Below, piece after piece: positions 1 through 9,491 of a stretch of 64,000 nt of DNA. The notes beneath the pieces are model-generated. The model saw only the letters and a list, made by a program, of their open reading frames with translations, did not search any database and was not told the DNA's origin. The DNA is from Cyclina sinensis. Taxonomy: Eukaryota > Mollusca > Bivalvia > Venerida > Veneridae. Every line of letters starts with the position of its first letter. Position 1 is the first letter of the stretch. The translations under genes and the position numbers were made by a program. Where the stretch lies: contig JAAONU010000002.1 of NCBI GenBank assembly GCA_012932295.1, forward strand, positions 17,211,388 to 17,275,387, written 5' to 3'.

Positions 1-1
1 C

Positions 2-3000
2 AGTACTTGGAGCGTCACCGCCGACGAAAAAAAACTACTGAAGACATACTGGGAGAACTTTGAGACATACTGTAAACCAAAAAGCAATACAATTTACTGC
101 CGTTATAAACTCAGATCAAGGGTACAGAAAGAAAACGAACCCTTCGAAGCGTTTGTTACCGACCTGAAGATACTGATTAAAGACTGTGCCTACCCAGCAG
201 AAATAAATGACGATATTGTAAGAGATCATATCGTATTTGGCGTGAATAGTTCAAAAATACGCGAAAAGTTAATTAACGAAGGATCGGACCTTACACTTCA
301 GAAATGCATAGACATTGCTAGAACATATGAATTAAGTAAAAGCCAAGTTCAGGAAATTGACGGCAAACCGCAACAAGCAGCAGCCGCAGCAGATGTACAT
401 GTTGTGAGGGGACGTGGACGGAAAAACAAACTGTCATATCGCCGGAACAGAGACCATAAAACCGGACCTGGGGCAAGCCATTCACGAACCGCTCCGCAGT
501 CGACAATTTGTGGACAGTGTGGGAATACACATTCACAAGGAAAGTGTCCAGCAAAGGGTGCAAAATGCCATAAGTGCGGACGTATAAATCACTTTTCAAA
601 AATGTGTAGAACCAAAAACATTCATTCAATCAGTCAGGACCAACAAAATAGTGACAGTGATGATTCACAGGATTTCTTTGTGTACACGGTAAATAATTCT
701 ATTGATTTCAACTCTCGATCAGATCAAGCTTTTATCAAAATTTTCATTCATTGTATTAGTCAAGAAATTGATTGTAAAGTTGATACAGGCTCACAAGTAA
801 ACATACTCCCAAATCGAGTATTTAAGCAGCTTCGCATGAAACACCCCTTGTTACCCCCAGACAATGTGCTCACTTCATATACAGGTGATAAACTCTCTGT
901 ATTAGGAAAAACAAAGATTCAGGTTTCATACAATGGCCAATCAGTTAGCTCAGATTTTTATGTGGTAGAAACTGACTCTCCCCCATTACTCAGCTTGCAT
1001 ACATCTCTTGATCTAGGATTAATTAGATTTACTTTCGCTGTTGACAATCAAGCTAACAGTGGTTTAGATAAGACACAAGTATTGTCTGAATACAAAGATT
1101 TATTTCAAGGCATAGGTTTACTTCCAGGCACATGTACCTTGCACTTAAAAGAAAACGCGGTACCTGTTGTAAATCCCCCACGGAAAGTGCCCGTAGCTAT
1201 TCAAGGCCGTCTAAAAAAAGAACTTGATTCAATGGAGGCCAAACAAATTATTGCCAAAGTTTCCGAACCAACTGACTGGGTCAATTCTCTGGTTTGCGTA
1301 GAAAAACCAGGCTCACAAAAGTTAAGGGTGTGCTTAGATCCGAAAGCACTGAACGATAATATATGTCGTCCTCATTACCCAATGAGAACAATCGATGACG
1401 TGACGTCAAAACTGACTGACGCAAAGTACTTCAGTGTACTAGACAGTACAAAAGGTTACTGGAGTATAAAGCTTGATAAATCATCGTCATTGATTACAAC
1501 ATTCAATACCCCGTTCGGACGGTATAGGTATTTAAGGCTGCCGATGGGCATTCGCAGCTCTCAAGACATTTTCCAGCGAAAAGTTGACGAAGCCCTTGAG
1601 GGGCTAGACGGCGTCGTGTCCATTGTTGACGACATATTGGAATTTGGACGGACGAAAGCCGAACATGATCAAAATCTGAGGCAATTTTTGATTCGCGCAC
1701 GTGACTTTGGTTTTAGGTTTAATCCAGACAAATGTATCATTGGTGCGCCAGAGGTCAATTATTTCGGTCATGTAATAAGTGCCGATGGGCTGAAGCCTGA
1801 CCCACAAAAAGTAAGCTCAATTCTGGACATGAAGGTACCAGATAATCGCTCGGAGTTAGAAACACTCCTAGGGATGGTCACATATCTAACAAAGTTCGCC
1901 CCGAATCTTGCAGAGATAACAAGCCCATTGAGAGATCTGTTGAAAAAAGATGTTGTATTTCGATGGGATAGTGTTCAAACAGACGCATTAAACAAGGTCA
2001 AATCTGTAATTACTCAAGCGCCAGTGTTAAGTTACTTTGACCCGACCAAGCCCGTAACATTACAGGTTGATGCAAGTTCTAAGGGACTTGGTGCTGCATG
2101 CTTGCAAGACGGGAAGCCAATTGCATACGCCTCCAAGACATTAACAAAAACAGAACAAGGTTATGCACAAATAGAAAAAGAAATGCTTGCTATTGTTTTT
2201 GCATGCAACAGGTTTAAACACTATGTATATGGCAGGCATACTTTTGTCGAATCAGACCATAAACCTTTGGAGGCAATTATGAAAAAGCCGCTATGTTGTG
2301 CCCCACCTCGTTTGCAGAGAATGCTTCTCCAATTACAACATTTTGATATAAAGGTCACTCATAAGCGAGGTAACCAGATACCACTTGGAGATGCCCTCAG
2401 CAGAAATTTCGTATCTAGTACTTTCCCAGACCTAGTTGACGGACTCGACGTACATGTACATACTGTTCTAAAAACACTTCCAGTCAGTGACCAGAAAATA
2501 GAGCAGTTACAAAACGCAACTAGGGCAGACAGACAAATGCAGACATTACGTACCACCATTTTACATGGATGGCCAGATAATAGACAAAATTGCCCTAAGA
2601 ATATTTTGGAATATTGGAATCACAGAGATGAAATGTCATGCGAAAATGACATAATTTTCAAAGGGCAGAAACTCGTCATTCCAGTACAGATGAGACAAGA
2701 AATGCTAACCGCAGTTCACGTAGGTCACATGGGAACTGACAAGACAATTAGACGAGCCAGAGACATAATGTTTTGGCCAGGAATGACGAAAGAAATCACT
2801 GACCATGTGCTCGCTTGCACATTATGTGCAAGGCACAGACCTTCGAACGCCAAAGAACCGTTACAACCCCATGAGGTCCCCCTAAGACCATGGCAAAACT
2901 TATCATGTGATTTGTTTACATGGGACGGTCAAGAATTTCTAGTTTTGGTTGATGCATATAGCAGGTATTTCGAAATAGACTTGCTACAAAACACAAAAAG

Positions 3001-3010
3001 CACAACTTAA
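2..3010 (+). CDS. Gag-Pol polyprotein, 5' partial, ends prematurely inside integrase
   Basis: The frame is open from base 2, so the true start lies upstream; the first in-frame start-like codon in view is a GTG at 242. Counting residues from 242: zinc knuckles at 90-102 (CX2CX3HX4C) and 109-122 (CX2CX4HX4C); protease active site DTG at 181-183; reverse transcriptase with catalytic D401 and the IVDD box at 461-464; RNase H acidic residues near D610, E645/E647, D672 and D718; integrase zinc-binding H826/H829 and C859/C862; first integrase catalytic Asp at 890. The product would copy the element's RNA and integrate the cDNA. The frame stops at 3008-3010, between the first and second catalytic Asp of integrase, and the remaining integrase continues in another frame. 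No gag/pol frameshift or stop separates the knuckles from the protease. Confidence 0.93.
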   Translation, partial: STWSVTADEKKLLKTYWENFETYCKPKSNTIYCRYKLRSRVQKENEPFEAFVTDLKILIKDCAYPAEINDDIVRDHIVFGVNSSKIREKLINEGSDLTLQKCIDIARTYELSKSQVQEIDGKPQQAAAAADVHVVRGRGRKNKLSYRRNRDHKTGPGASHSRTAPQSTICGQCGNTHSQGKCPAKGAKCHKCGRINHFSKMCRTKNIHSISQDQQNSDSDDSQDFFVYTVNNSIDFNSRSDQAFIKIFIHCISQEIDCKVDTGSQVNILPNRVFKQLRMKHPLLPPDNVLTSYTGDKLSVLGKTKIQVSYNGQSVSSDFYVVETDSPPLLSLHTSLDLGLIRFTFAVDNQANSGLDKTQVLSEYKDLFQGIGLLPGTCTLHLKENAVPVVNPPRKVPVAIQGRLKKELDSMEAKQIIAKVSEPTDWVNSLVCVEKPGSQKLRVCLDPKALNDNICRPHYPMRTIDDVTSKLTDAKYFSVLDSTKGYWSIKLDKSSSLITTFNTPFGRYRYLRLPMGIRSSQDIFQRKVDEALEGLDGVVSIVDDILEFGRTKAEHDQNLRQFLIRARDFGFRFNPDKCIIGAPEVNYFGHVISADGLKPDPQKVSSILDMKVPDNRSELETLLGMVTYLTKFAPNLAEITSPLRDLLKKDVVFRWDSVQTDALNKVKSVITQAPVLSYFDPTKPVTLQVDASSKGLGAACLQDGKPIAYASKTLTKTEQGYAQIEKEMLAIVFACNRFKHYVYGRHTFVESDHKPLEAIMKKPLCCAPPRLQRMLLQLQHFDIKVTHKRGNQIPLGDALSRNFVSSTFPDLVDGLDVHVHTVLKTLPVSDQKIEQLQNATRADRQMQTLRTTILHGWPDNRQNCPKNILEYWNHRDEMSCENDIIFKGQKLVIPVQMRQEMLTAVHVGHMGTDKTIRRARDIMFWPGMTKEITDHVLACTLCARHRPSNAKEPLQPHEVPLRPWQNLSCDLFTWDGQEFLVLVDAYSRYFEIDLLQNTKSTT

Positions 3011-3011
3011 G

Positions 3012-3800
3012 GTTCATTTTAGTAGATTTGGCATACCAGAAAAAATCAAGACGGATAATGGCCCGCAGTTCACATCTCAGGAATTTCAATCCTTTGTCAA
3101 ACAAATGTCAGTCAAGCATGAAACTTCTAGTCCATTACACCCAAGTTCAAATGGCTTGAGTGAAGTTTACGTTAAAATTGCAAAACGTATTCTTCAGAAA
3201 GCAAAGGAAGACGGAAGAGATCCCTATTTACCCCTTCTCGAGTACAGGAACACCACACTGAAATGTGGATACTCCCCAGCACAGTTGCTAATGGGTAGAA
3301 GGTTAAGATCTATCATTCCTTGTACAAATAAACAGCTCCAGCCTAAGATTGTAAATACAAAATATGCAAGAGCAAGAATGCAGGAATTACAAGCAAGGTC
3401 AAAATTTCATTATGACAGACATGCAAAAAGTTTAAAAACACTTAAGACAGGAGAATCGGTGTATGTACAAAAAGACAAAATATGGCACCCAGGCAAAATC
3501 ATATCTCAGCACAATGATCATTCATTCAATGTTAAAACAGCCAACGGTGGTATTTATCGCCATAATAGAAAATACTTGAATAAGGCAAGTCTAGAAAAAT
3601 GCCAAACGAGCACAAAAGAAGCGCCAGAATTAAATATAAAATCAAGTGAGAAAACCCCCCAAAATGAGCCTCTCAAAGTTACAATTAATGATTCTCAGCC
3701 AAATTGCGTAGAAACCAAAACGACACCTATTGTCGTAACACGATCGGGTCGAGTGGTGAAACCATCTAGGTTGTACTCTGGTGATGAATGGACAAGATAA
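3012..3800 (+). CDS. Pol 3' part: integrase catalytic core end and C-terminal module, out of frame
   Basis: This continues the integrase of the preceding frame, one register away. The second catalytic Asp lies in TDNGPQF and the Glu in NGLSE, with 35 residues between them, the classic D-35-E spacing. An ATG at 3105 falls between these two residues, so a product from it would lack the second Asp and be inactive. Further on, the run of WHPGK, then GGIYRHNRKYL, matches the GPY/F module of gypsy integrases. The C-terminal tail ends with a basic TRSGRVVKPSR segment, as in many gypsy Pol proteins. Compared with relatives, a few codons also seem to be missing at the junction around 2995-3012, so a small deletion is more likely than a single-base slip. 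Confidence 0.88.
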   Translation, partial: VHFSRFGIPEKIKTDNGPQFTSQEFQSFVKQMSVKHETSSPLHPSSNGLSEVYVKIAKRILQKAKEDGRDPYLPLLEYRNTTLKCGYSPAQLLMGRRLRSIIPCTNKQLQPKIVNTKYARARMQELQARSKFHYDRHAKSLKTLKTGESVYVQKDKIWHPGKIISQHNDHSFNVKTANGGIYRHNRKYLNKASLEKCQTSTKEAPELNIKSSEKTPQNEPLKVTINDSQPNCVETKTTPIVVTRSGRVVKPSRLYSGDEWTR

Positions 3801-4134
3801 ACAAATACGTACGAATTAATTGGAGTTTACCAGGACACTCACATTTTCTCACGCGTTGAACTCCAGGAAATTGCTGATATATGCGTGAAAAAGGACAGTT
3901 TTTGAGCATGTTGAGCTCTAGTGTAAATATGATATTGAAAAATGACTGTTTCGTATATATGTTTAAACTAACTTCTTATATTGAAAACCATACAAAACAT
4001 ACTTGAGAATAAAGATCGTTTATAATTTGAATGATAATTTTAAACGTTTAAGATTCACAATTTTGAATGAAATCTTAACCAGAAAAAAGATTCTAATGTT
4101 TCTTGTATGTTATATGATTCTTTTATTTCAAAAC
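3801..4134 (+). other. 3' untranslated region of the gypsy element
   Basis: AT-rich stretch between the pol stop codon and the polypurine tract. A short open frame at 4003-4191 runs into the LTR and has no recognisable domain, so it was not called as a gene. No env-like gene is seen. Confidence 0.7.
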
Positions 4135-4142
4135 AAGGGAGA
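4135..4142 (+). promoter_or_regulatory. Polypurine tract (plus-strand primer)
   Basis: The purine run AAGGGAGA lies directly before the TGTT that opens the 3' LTR, which is where LTR elements place the plus-strand primer. Confidence 0.75.
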
Positions 4143-4351
4143 TGTTGTACAATGTATGAATATTCATGTGTATACATACATATATATATAACAATGCGCA
4201 TGCTCATAGAATATATGTACTATATTCCCGCCACCTGTTAAGCATATGCAGTTCTAATAAAATCGTAAAACTCGCAACACGTATTTTGTGTTAGCACCAC
4301 GCTCTGTGGATTATTTTAAATAATTATACTGTTATACTCATAACAGTAACA
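4143..4351 (+). repeat. 3' LTR of the gypsy element
   Basis: The proposed LTR starts with TGTTGTAC right after the polypurine tract and ends with GTAACA, so the ends form the usual TGTT...AACA short inverted repeat. It holds a TATA-rich run at 4181-4190 and an AATAAA at 4256-4261, a plausible promoter and poly(A) signal. The right boundary is set only by the inverted repeat, because the 5' LTR is not in the window. Confidence 0.7.
4256..4261 (+). promoter_or_regulatory. Poly(A) signal in LTR
   Basis: AATAAA hexamer inside the LTR, about 75 bp downstream of the TATA-like run; expected to define the R/U5 side of the LTR transcript. Confidence 0.55.
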
Positions 4352-4449
4352 TCAAAACAGCTCTTGTTGCAACTTATGTCACTCATAAGTTCCCTCAGGT
4401 TCAAACCAAATGTACTGATTCTGGAAAGACAAAAGACTCTCACTTTTGG

Positions 4450-4510
4450 TGGGATTTGGACCAATGACCTCTGGGTCAGAGTTTGGCATTCTACCCCTCA
4501 ATCACTGTCC
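4450..4510 (-). repeat. tRNA-like (SINE-type) fragment
   Basis: On the minus strand the segment reads like the A-box to B-box part of a tRNA: a GGTAGAATGCC A-box-like stretch, then GGTCCAAATCC as a B box. It is probably the tRNA-derived head of an old SINE. The cloverleaf is incomplete, so it is not a tRNA gene. Confidence 0.35.
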
Positions 4511-4524
4511 TTCACTCACTGACT

Positions 4525-5672
4525 TTTAGTCATTGCTTGTTGAGCTTTTCGGATAGGTGTTTGTCAGTTGTCTGTTGTCTGCTGTCCATTGTCCATTGTC
4601 CATCATAAATATTTTCATTCAAATGACATCTTTTCCTAAACCACAGGGGTAACTTTAACCAAAATTAACAGGAATGTCCCAAAAGTGGTCCTTTTTTCAA
4701 ATTCATTAAAATCAAATTCAAAACTCTGGTTGCCATGGCAACCTTAAAGGCTTTGAAAATTTTCTCCTCTGAAACCACCACCACTTTGCCTGCAGAGGTT
4801 GAGGCCTACTTATACTACATGGAAAACTTTAGAAATCTTTACCCAGAAACCAACCACACGATTTAAAAATAATTTTATAAAAATGTTCCCTAGATGGCCC
4901 GTTATCAAATTCCTTCAAGCTATTTGTGTCCCCTTAAAAAACTTAGCCTACAGAGGGCGGAACTTGTTTTCACTATACGACTATATTGCAGACTTTGAAA
5001 ATCTTTTCCTTAGAAATTCTTGGCACAGTAACAGAATAATCTGATAGAAATATTTCTTATATTTCCTTCATGCCTTGTTGGTTTGAAGAAAAATTTTGTT
5101 GACAGGGGGTGCCACAGCTTTCCAGTATACAACTATATAGTAAACTTTGAAAATCATTGTCAGAGAAACCACATGCAAAATTTCAAAATAATTTCCCATG
5201 AATGCTCCTTAGTTGGGCCTTTGTTTCTTTTCAGTAATGTTGTTTTTTTGAAAAATCTTAGTCTCAGAAACCCTTGGCTCAATTTCAAAAAAAATTCACA
5301 GAAATGTTACTGTTGTGGCCTTTAACTTTTATGAAATTCCTTGGAGCCATGTAGGTTCATTAAAAAAATGACAGTAGCTGGGCAAGTTTTCACTATATGA
5401 CTGAATGGAAAACTTTGAAAATCTTCTAAGAAACCCCTGGTCAAGTTTCAAAGTTATTTCATAGAAATATTCCTTTGGTTGACCTTTATCACACTTGAGT
5501 TAGGTGGTTAAAAGAAATTTTAAACACATGGACAATTTTGAAAACATATCTTAACCTTGACATATTAATAGATCTATGTGTTCTATTTTTGGAAGTTACA
5601 GCATGGAAAAATTAAATAACATCATCAGTGGTTCTCAGGTGAGTGATAAAGGGCCATTGTGGCCCTCTTTTT
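4525..5672 (+). repeat. Degraded family A tandem-core element
   Basis: The head has a TGTC/TGTCCATTG microsatellite (4560-4605) and a block like ...GACATC..TCCTAAACCACA. Diverged core units with 'CATAGAAATGTTCCT' and 'AAACTTTGAAAATC' follow. The 3' end is TTCTCAGGTGAGTG, then the hairpin-like GGGCCATTGTGGCCC and CTCTTTTT. This is the most diverged family A copy in the window, and its 5' hairpin is no longer clear. Confidence 0.7.
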
Positions 5673-6108
5673 ATATGGCAAAGTTTGGAGTTTCTTACAG
5701 AGGGCATGGCCCAAGTTCTGTCATTCTTACATGTATATTGAAATGTATGCAAAATAGATTAAAAGCTGAAACAAAATTGCCCAGTCTTATCCAAAATGGC
5801 TCTGCTGCCCTAGTTAGCTCACCTGAGCATTTGCTCAGGGTGAGCTATACTGATTGCTGGATGTCTGTCGTCTGTCATCCATCTACATTTTACCTTGTTA
5901 GCACTCTACAGATCACATTTAACATCCTATCATTCTGAAAATTGGTCAGGATCTTTATCTTGATCATCTCTAGGTAAGTTCAAAACTGGGTCATGTCGGA
6001 TCAAAAACTAGGTCACCAGGCCAAATTAAAGGAAAACCTTGTTAACACTCTAGAGACCACATTTTTCCTTAAGTCTTAATTGAAGTTGCTCAGAATGTTT
6101 GCCTTGAT

Positions 6109-6684
6109 GTATTCTCCTGCGAATCAGTCGAATGTTTCACTTTCTTACCTCAGCGAAAATTCAATTTTCAAAACGATATTTTTATTTTTAGACAGGGAAA
6201 ACCACGGTTACTTTTCAGCCATCAGTGACTAGTTTACGAAGAAATGTCCATACATACAATTGACAACCCAAAATGTAAACAAACAATGCATGTCTGCAAG
6301 TTACTTACATATTTCACTTTTGAAAGTGTTTTTTTTAATATGTATACATAAATAAACCAATCCAACTAACAAAAAGGTTAAAATCATGATGGTATGGTTG
6401 TTTTTAGACATTTAATTGCTGTATTAAGATGTTTACATAAAGGTGTAGTTGAAATGTGTTTACAGAATTGTCAGAAAACACCGGTCTATTTATAATTTTT
6501 GGAATCACATGATCGTTTAAACCAATAAAAAATGGTTTAAAGATTTTTCAGTTTTGGGGATTTTTGTGCACTTTCTTTGGTTGTTTAAAAGTTCATTGTA
6601 AAGGTCAATATCATAAATCTACTAGTTTTTAAGCAGCGGTGTGAAGTTACGGTAGTGTATTCATTTAGCTGCTGAGGGAGCGTA
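6109..6684. mobile_element. Candidate 576-bp MITE with 8-bp target duplication
   Basis: A stretch unlike the B unit splits it and is flanked on both sides by GCCTTGAT (6101-6108 and 6685-6692), as expected for an 8-bp target-site duplication. Ends read GTATTCTCC... and ...GGAGCGTA and are only weakly inverted (TA..CTCC / GGAG..TA). An 8-bp duplication suggests hAT, but the ends lack the usual CAGGG. Confidence 0.45.
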
Positions 6685-7190
6685 GCCTTGATCATATCTC
6701 AGTCAAGTTCAAAATCCAGTCATGTAGGATCAGAAACAGGCCAAATCATAGGAAAATCTTGTTAACACTGTGGAGACAACAGTTTTGATCAAGTCTTTAT
6801 GAAAGTTGCTCAGAATATTTGCCTTGATGATATCTAGGTCAAGTTTGAAACCGGGTCATGTAGGATCATAAACCAGGTTACCAGAAAAACTGAACAGCCC
6901 AAACGGTGGATTCACTTTATAGCCCTGTTACACCCAAACAACTTGTATCACCACAATTACATGGACAAAATCTACACCAGACCCACCTGTAACAAGGTGT
7001 GAAAGGAAATTAACTGAATCTATGTGACAGTGACATAAGAAACACAGTGAAATAATGAGTTGTTGATTATGTTATCAAGACAATTAGTTAGTTGGTGTTA
7101 GATTTATTTTGATAACTTTTCTTACTTGATAACAGTCCCATTATTCTCACCTTTAATGTAATTTCTGTACCTGCAACATGTGGATTTTTT

Positions 7191-7536
7191 TGTCCCCCTG
7201 CCAAAGGCGGAGGGGATATTAGAAATGGTCTCCGTCCATGTGTGTTTTTCGGTCGTTCGTCCATCTGTCCCAATTTTATCCTGAGCAAAACTCCAAGAAG
7301 GAGCATATTGTTTTTGGTCTGTTTGTTTGTTTGTCTGTTTTTTTGTTTGTTTGTTTCTTTTTCACGAACTTTAACACATAAGTTCTTCCACCAACAGCCT
7401 CCAAACTTCACAGATGCATGCACCTTGATGAGCATTACCTGCAAGACCCACTATGAGGTCACAGGGTCAAAGATCACCCCCCACATACACAAACACTGGG
7501 GGCATGGTGTTCATTTGAACGAGCACTTGTTTTTCT
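7191..7536 (+). repeat. Nested tandem-core element with CCCCCTGCC head
   Basis: The 5' hairpin TCCCCCTGCC...GGCGGAGGGGATA is followed by CGGTCGTTCGTCCATCTGTCC and a (TTTG)n run at 7316-7350. The end is GGGGGCATGG...GAGCACTTGTTT. It has the same plan as families A-D but an unrelated body. It sits inside the family B element just before that element's 3' end. Confidence 0.65.
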
Positions 7537-7612
7537 TCATTTTTGTAAGGTTGGTCATGGGGCAGAAGAGTACTCAGGTGAGCAATATAGGGCCATCATG
7601 GCACTCTTGTTT

Positions 7613-7923
7613 TAGTTTCTTTAAGTATCCAAAAAGATGTTAACACATTTATAAGTCAGCATCCACTGTTTCTATGTACCTTGTATTGTAAGTTAGTTCA
7701 TAAGTGATGATTGATGGAAGCAGTTAAAAACGTATTATAGACAGGTGCTTCTTCTTTAACTGTGTAGGAATTTCCTGTTGTAAATGATCCAGACCATACC
7801 TTTGATGAAGGTTATAAGTATTAAAAGTAATTAGGAAATTTGTTATCATACGAAAGCTTTAGAAGCTTCTTAATTCTATGTTGATTATGTGTGGGAATAG
7901 TTTTCAGTTCATAATATTATATA
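7613..7923. other. Unannotated AT-rich stretch
   Basis: No coding potential, repeat unit or RNA signal was recognised here. Confidence 0.6.
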
Positions 7924-8759
7924 CAGTAAAGTCTCGCTATTAAGACCACCTTGGGGACCTGGGAGAAGTGGTCTTATTATCGAGTCGGTCTTAATTCCGA
8001 GACCCGTGCTAGCCTTCAATCAATTTCTCATCTGTTGTAAAGGGTTATCATTAGCTATAATAACCTTGTTGAAAAAGTAAATTATGGAAAAATACTAACT
8101 AATGGCATTAATTTTTTTTACAATAACATGGTATTTTTCCACATAATTTTTATGTTAGTGCGACATAAAATGAATTAAAACTTGAAAGTATACAGTGCAA
8201 TTTTCCTTTCAAGCTGTTTTCATAATTAGCAACACTGAAATCTTACTGTACACGATTTATTTTTGACAGTTTTTCACTCGTAGCCGTAATAACGTACCTA
8301 TCCGAAATTGGGCATTATTAACACCTATTTCGTCTTTCATAACGTATTTCTTTGTTCTGCATTAATCAGTACCATTTTTATGATACAAACATTGAAGTAT
8401 ATAATAACTTTCCTTTAAATTACTAATAGCCTAAAGTTTAATAATATGAATGTTTATAAATTGTACCGCAAATCGTTCACACCTTGATGACGATTGTCGT
8501 ATTATGTTGTTTATTGGTGATATTTGGTGACACGTGTCATTTTAGTAAAGTTAATGGTCGTCTTATAGGGTCCCACTTTCATTGTAAAATGGGAATTTGG
8601 ACCCGAAAAAGTGGTCGTAATACGTAGTAGCGGGTCGGATGTAATATCGGACCTTACGACCATTGGAATTATATAGCAAAAAAGTCGGGACTGGGTAAAA
8701 GCGGTCGTAATATCGATTTACCTGCAAAAAAGGGTCGGTCACAAAGCGAGACTTTACTG
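7924..8759. mobile_element. Pogo/Tigger-like non-autonomous DNA transposon (836 bp)
   Basis: Terminal inverted repeats begin CAGTAAAGTCTCGCT at both ends (15 perfect bases, then similar GACC-rich sequence) and are flanked by TA on each side. The CAGT start with TA duplication is typical of the pogo/Tigger branch of Tc1/mariner. Many GGTCGTAAT-type words lie near the right end. No transposase is encoded; short minus-strand frames near 8563-8769 are by-products. Confidence 0.8.
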
Positions 8760-8769
8760 TACCAAACAC

Positions 8770-9491
8770 AACCTTAGGCTGGATTCTTAAAAAAATTCAT
8801 TTTAATTTTGTACTACTTTGAAAAACTATAATAAATCTACATTTGTACAGTTTAAGGTGTTTATTTATATCAAGTAAAATTCACAACCAGCTGGCCTTTC
8901 AAAAATCAAGTAACTGAAGGTGCAAGTGTGGCTGTTGACATAGAAAATGCATTACAAATTACTGTTGCTCAGCTTAATCTTAACTGCAGGCTATATATAT
9001 CTAACTGTTGTATGTGGTGCCGACAGTGACATATGTACTTGTGAATGGTATATTTAAAGTTCAGCACAATAGACAAAATTTTTATGTTATACTAGTTTTG
9101 GTACTATTTCAAGAAACAACGACAGATTAAACTAGACATCATAATAGCATGTTTAATGATTCATTTAGTATTTGATCACCCAAGTCTTGTACCTTCCATT
9201 GGTATTTATTGTCATCATAATAAGTCAGAATTAATTTTGTTACATTTTCCCTATGGATGTCAATGAATAGCAAATTTAGTATTCAAGTACTCAAAAACAT
9301 TTTTGAATGGTTAACTGGTTGCTTAAAAACTTTATACTTGTTAAAAAAAATTATTGATGTATTTGTTAAATATTGTATGTATCATTAGACAAATAATGGG
9401 AAATTAGAAGACAAATACCAAGATTGTTCAGATTTTACCCTTTTTTTGCTCCATCATGAGAGTCAGCTGACGTTTAACTTTTGTAATTTTG
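8770..9491. other. Unannotated AT-rich stretch
   Basis: Mostly AT-rich single-copy-looking DNA between the pogo-like element and the satellite. No exon, RNA gene or repeat unit was recognised. Confidence 0.6.

Larger units (their letters stand above)
1..4351 (+). mobile_element. Ty3/gypsy LTR retrotransposon, 5' end outside window
   Basis: The 3' portion of an LTR retrotransposon enters at the left window edge. Order seen: gag capsid region, two zinc knuckles, aspartic protease, reverse transcriptase, RNase H, integrase, a GPY/F-like module, polypurine tract and 3' LTR. This domain order (RT-RH-IN) defines Ty3/gypsy rather than copia. Gag and pol are in one uninterrupted frame, and the LTR is short (about 209 bp). 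Both traits recall the Mag lineage, which includes the bivalve Steamer-like elements; that placement is inference and needs a tree. The 5' LTR and primer-binding site lie outside the window, so target-site duplication and LTR-LTR age cannot be judged. One frameshift breaks the integrase, so this copy looks non-autonomous unless the break is an assembly error. Confidence 0.95.
5813..7612 (+). repeat. Family B tandem-core element, with nested insertions
   Basis: It starts with the hairpin AGCTCACCTGAGC...GCTCAGGGTGAGCT and a GTCTGTCGTCTGTC microsatellite. B units follow, with repeated 'AACTAGGTCACCAGG' and 'CTTGTTAACACTCTAGAG' phrases. The 3' end is ACTCAGGTGAGC, then GGGCCATCATGGC and CTCTTGTTT. 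The body is broken by a candidate MITE (6109-6684), an unassigned stretch at about 6895-7190, and another tandem-core element (7191-7536). Confidence 0.8.

Noticed and set aside
4003..4191. 62-residue frame before the LTR
   Set aside because: It overlaps the polypurine tract and LTR and has no domain; not an env gene.
5576..5938. 120-residue plus-strand open frame
   Set aside because: It crosses the 3' end of one tandem-core element and the head of another, so it is a chance frame over repeats.
7088..7643. Overlapping frames on both strands (118 and 133 residues)
   Set aside because: They cover a (TTTG)n run and a nested repeat; low-complexity peptides.
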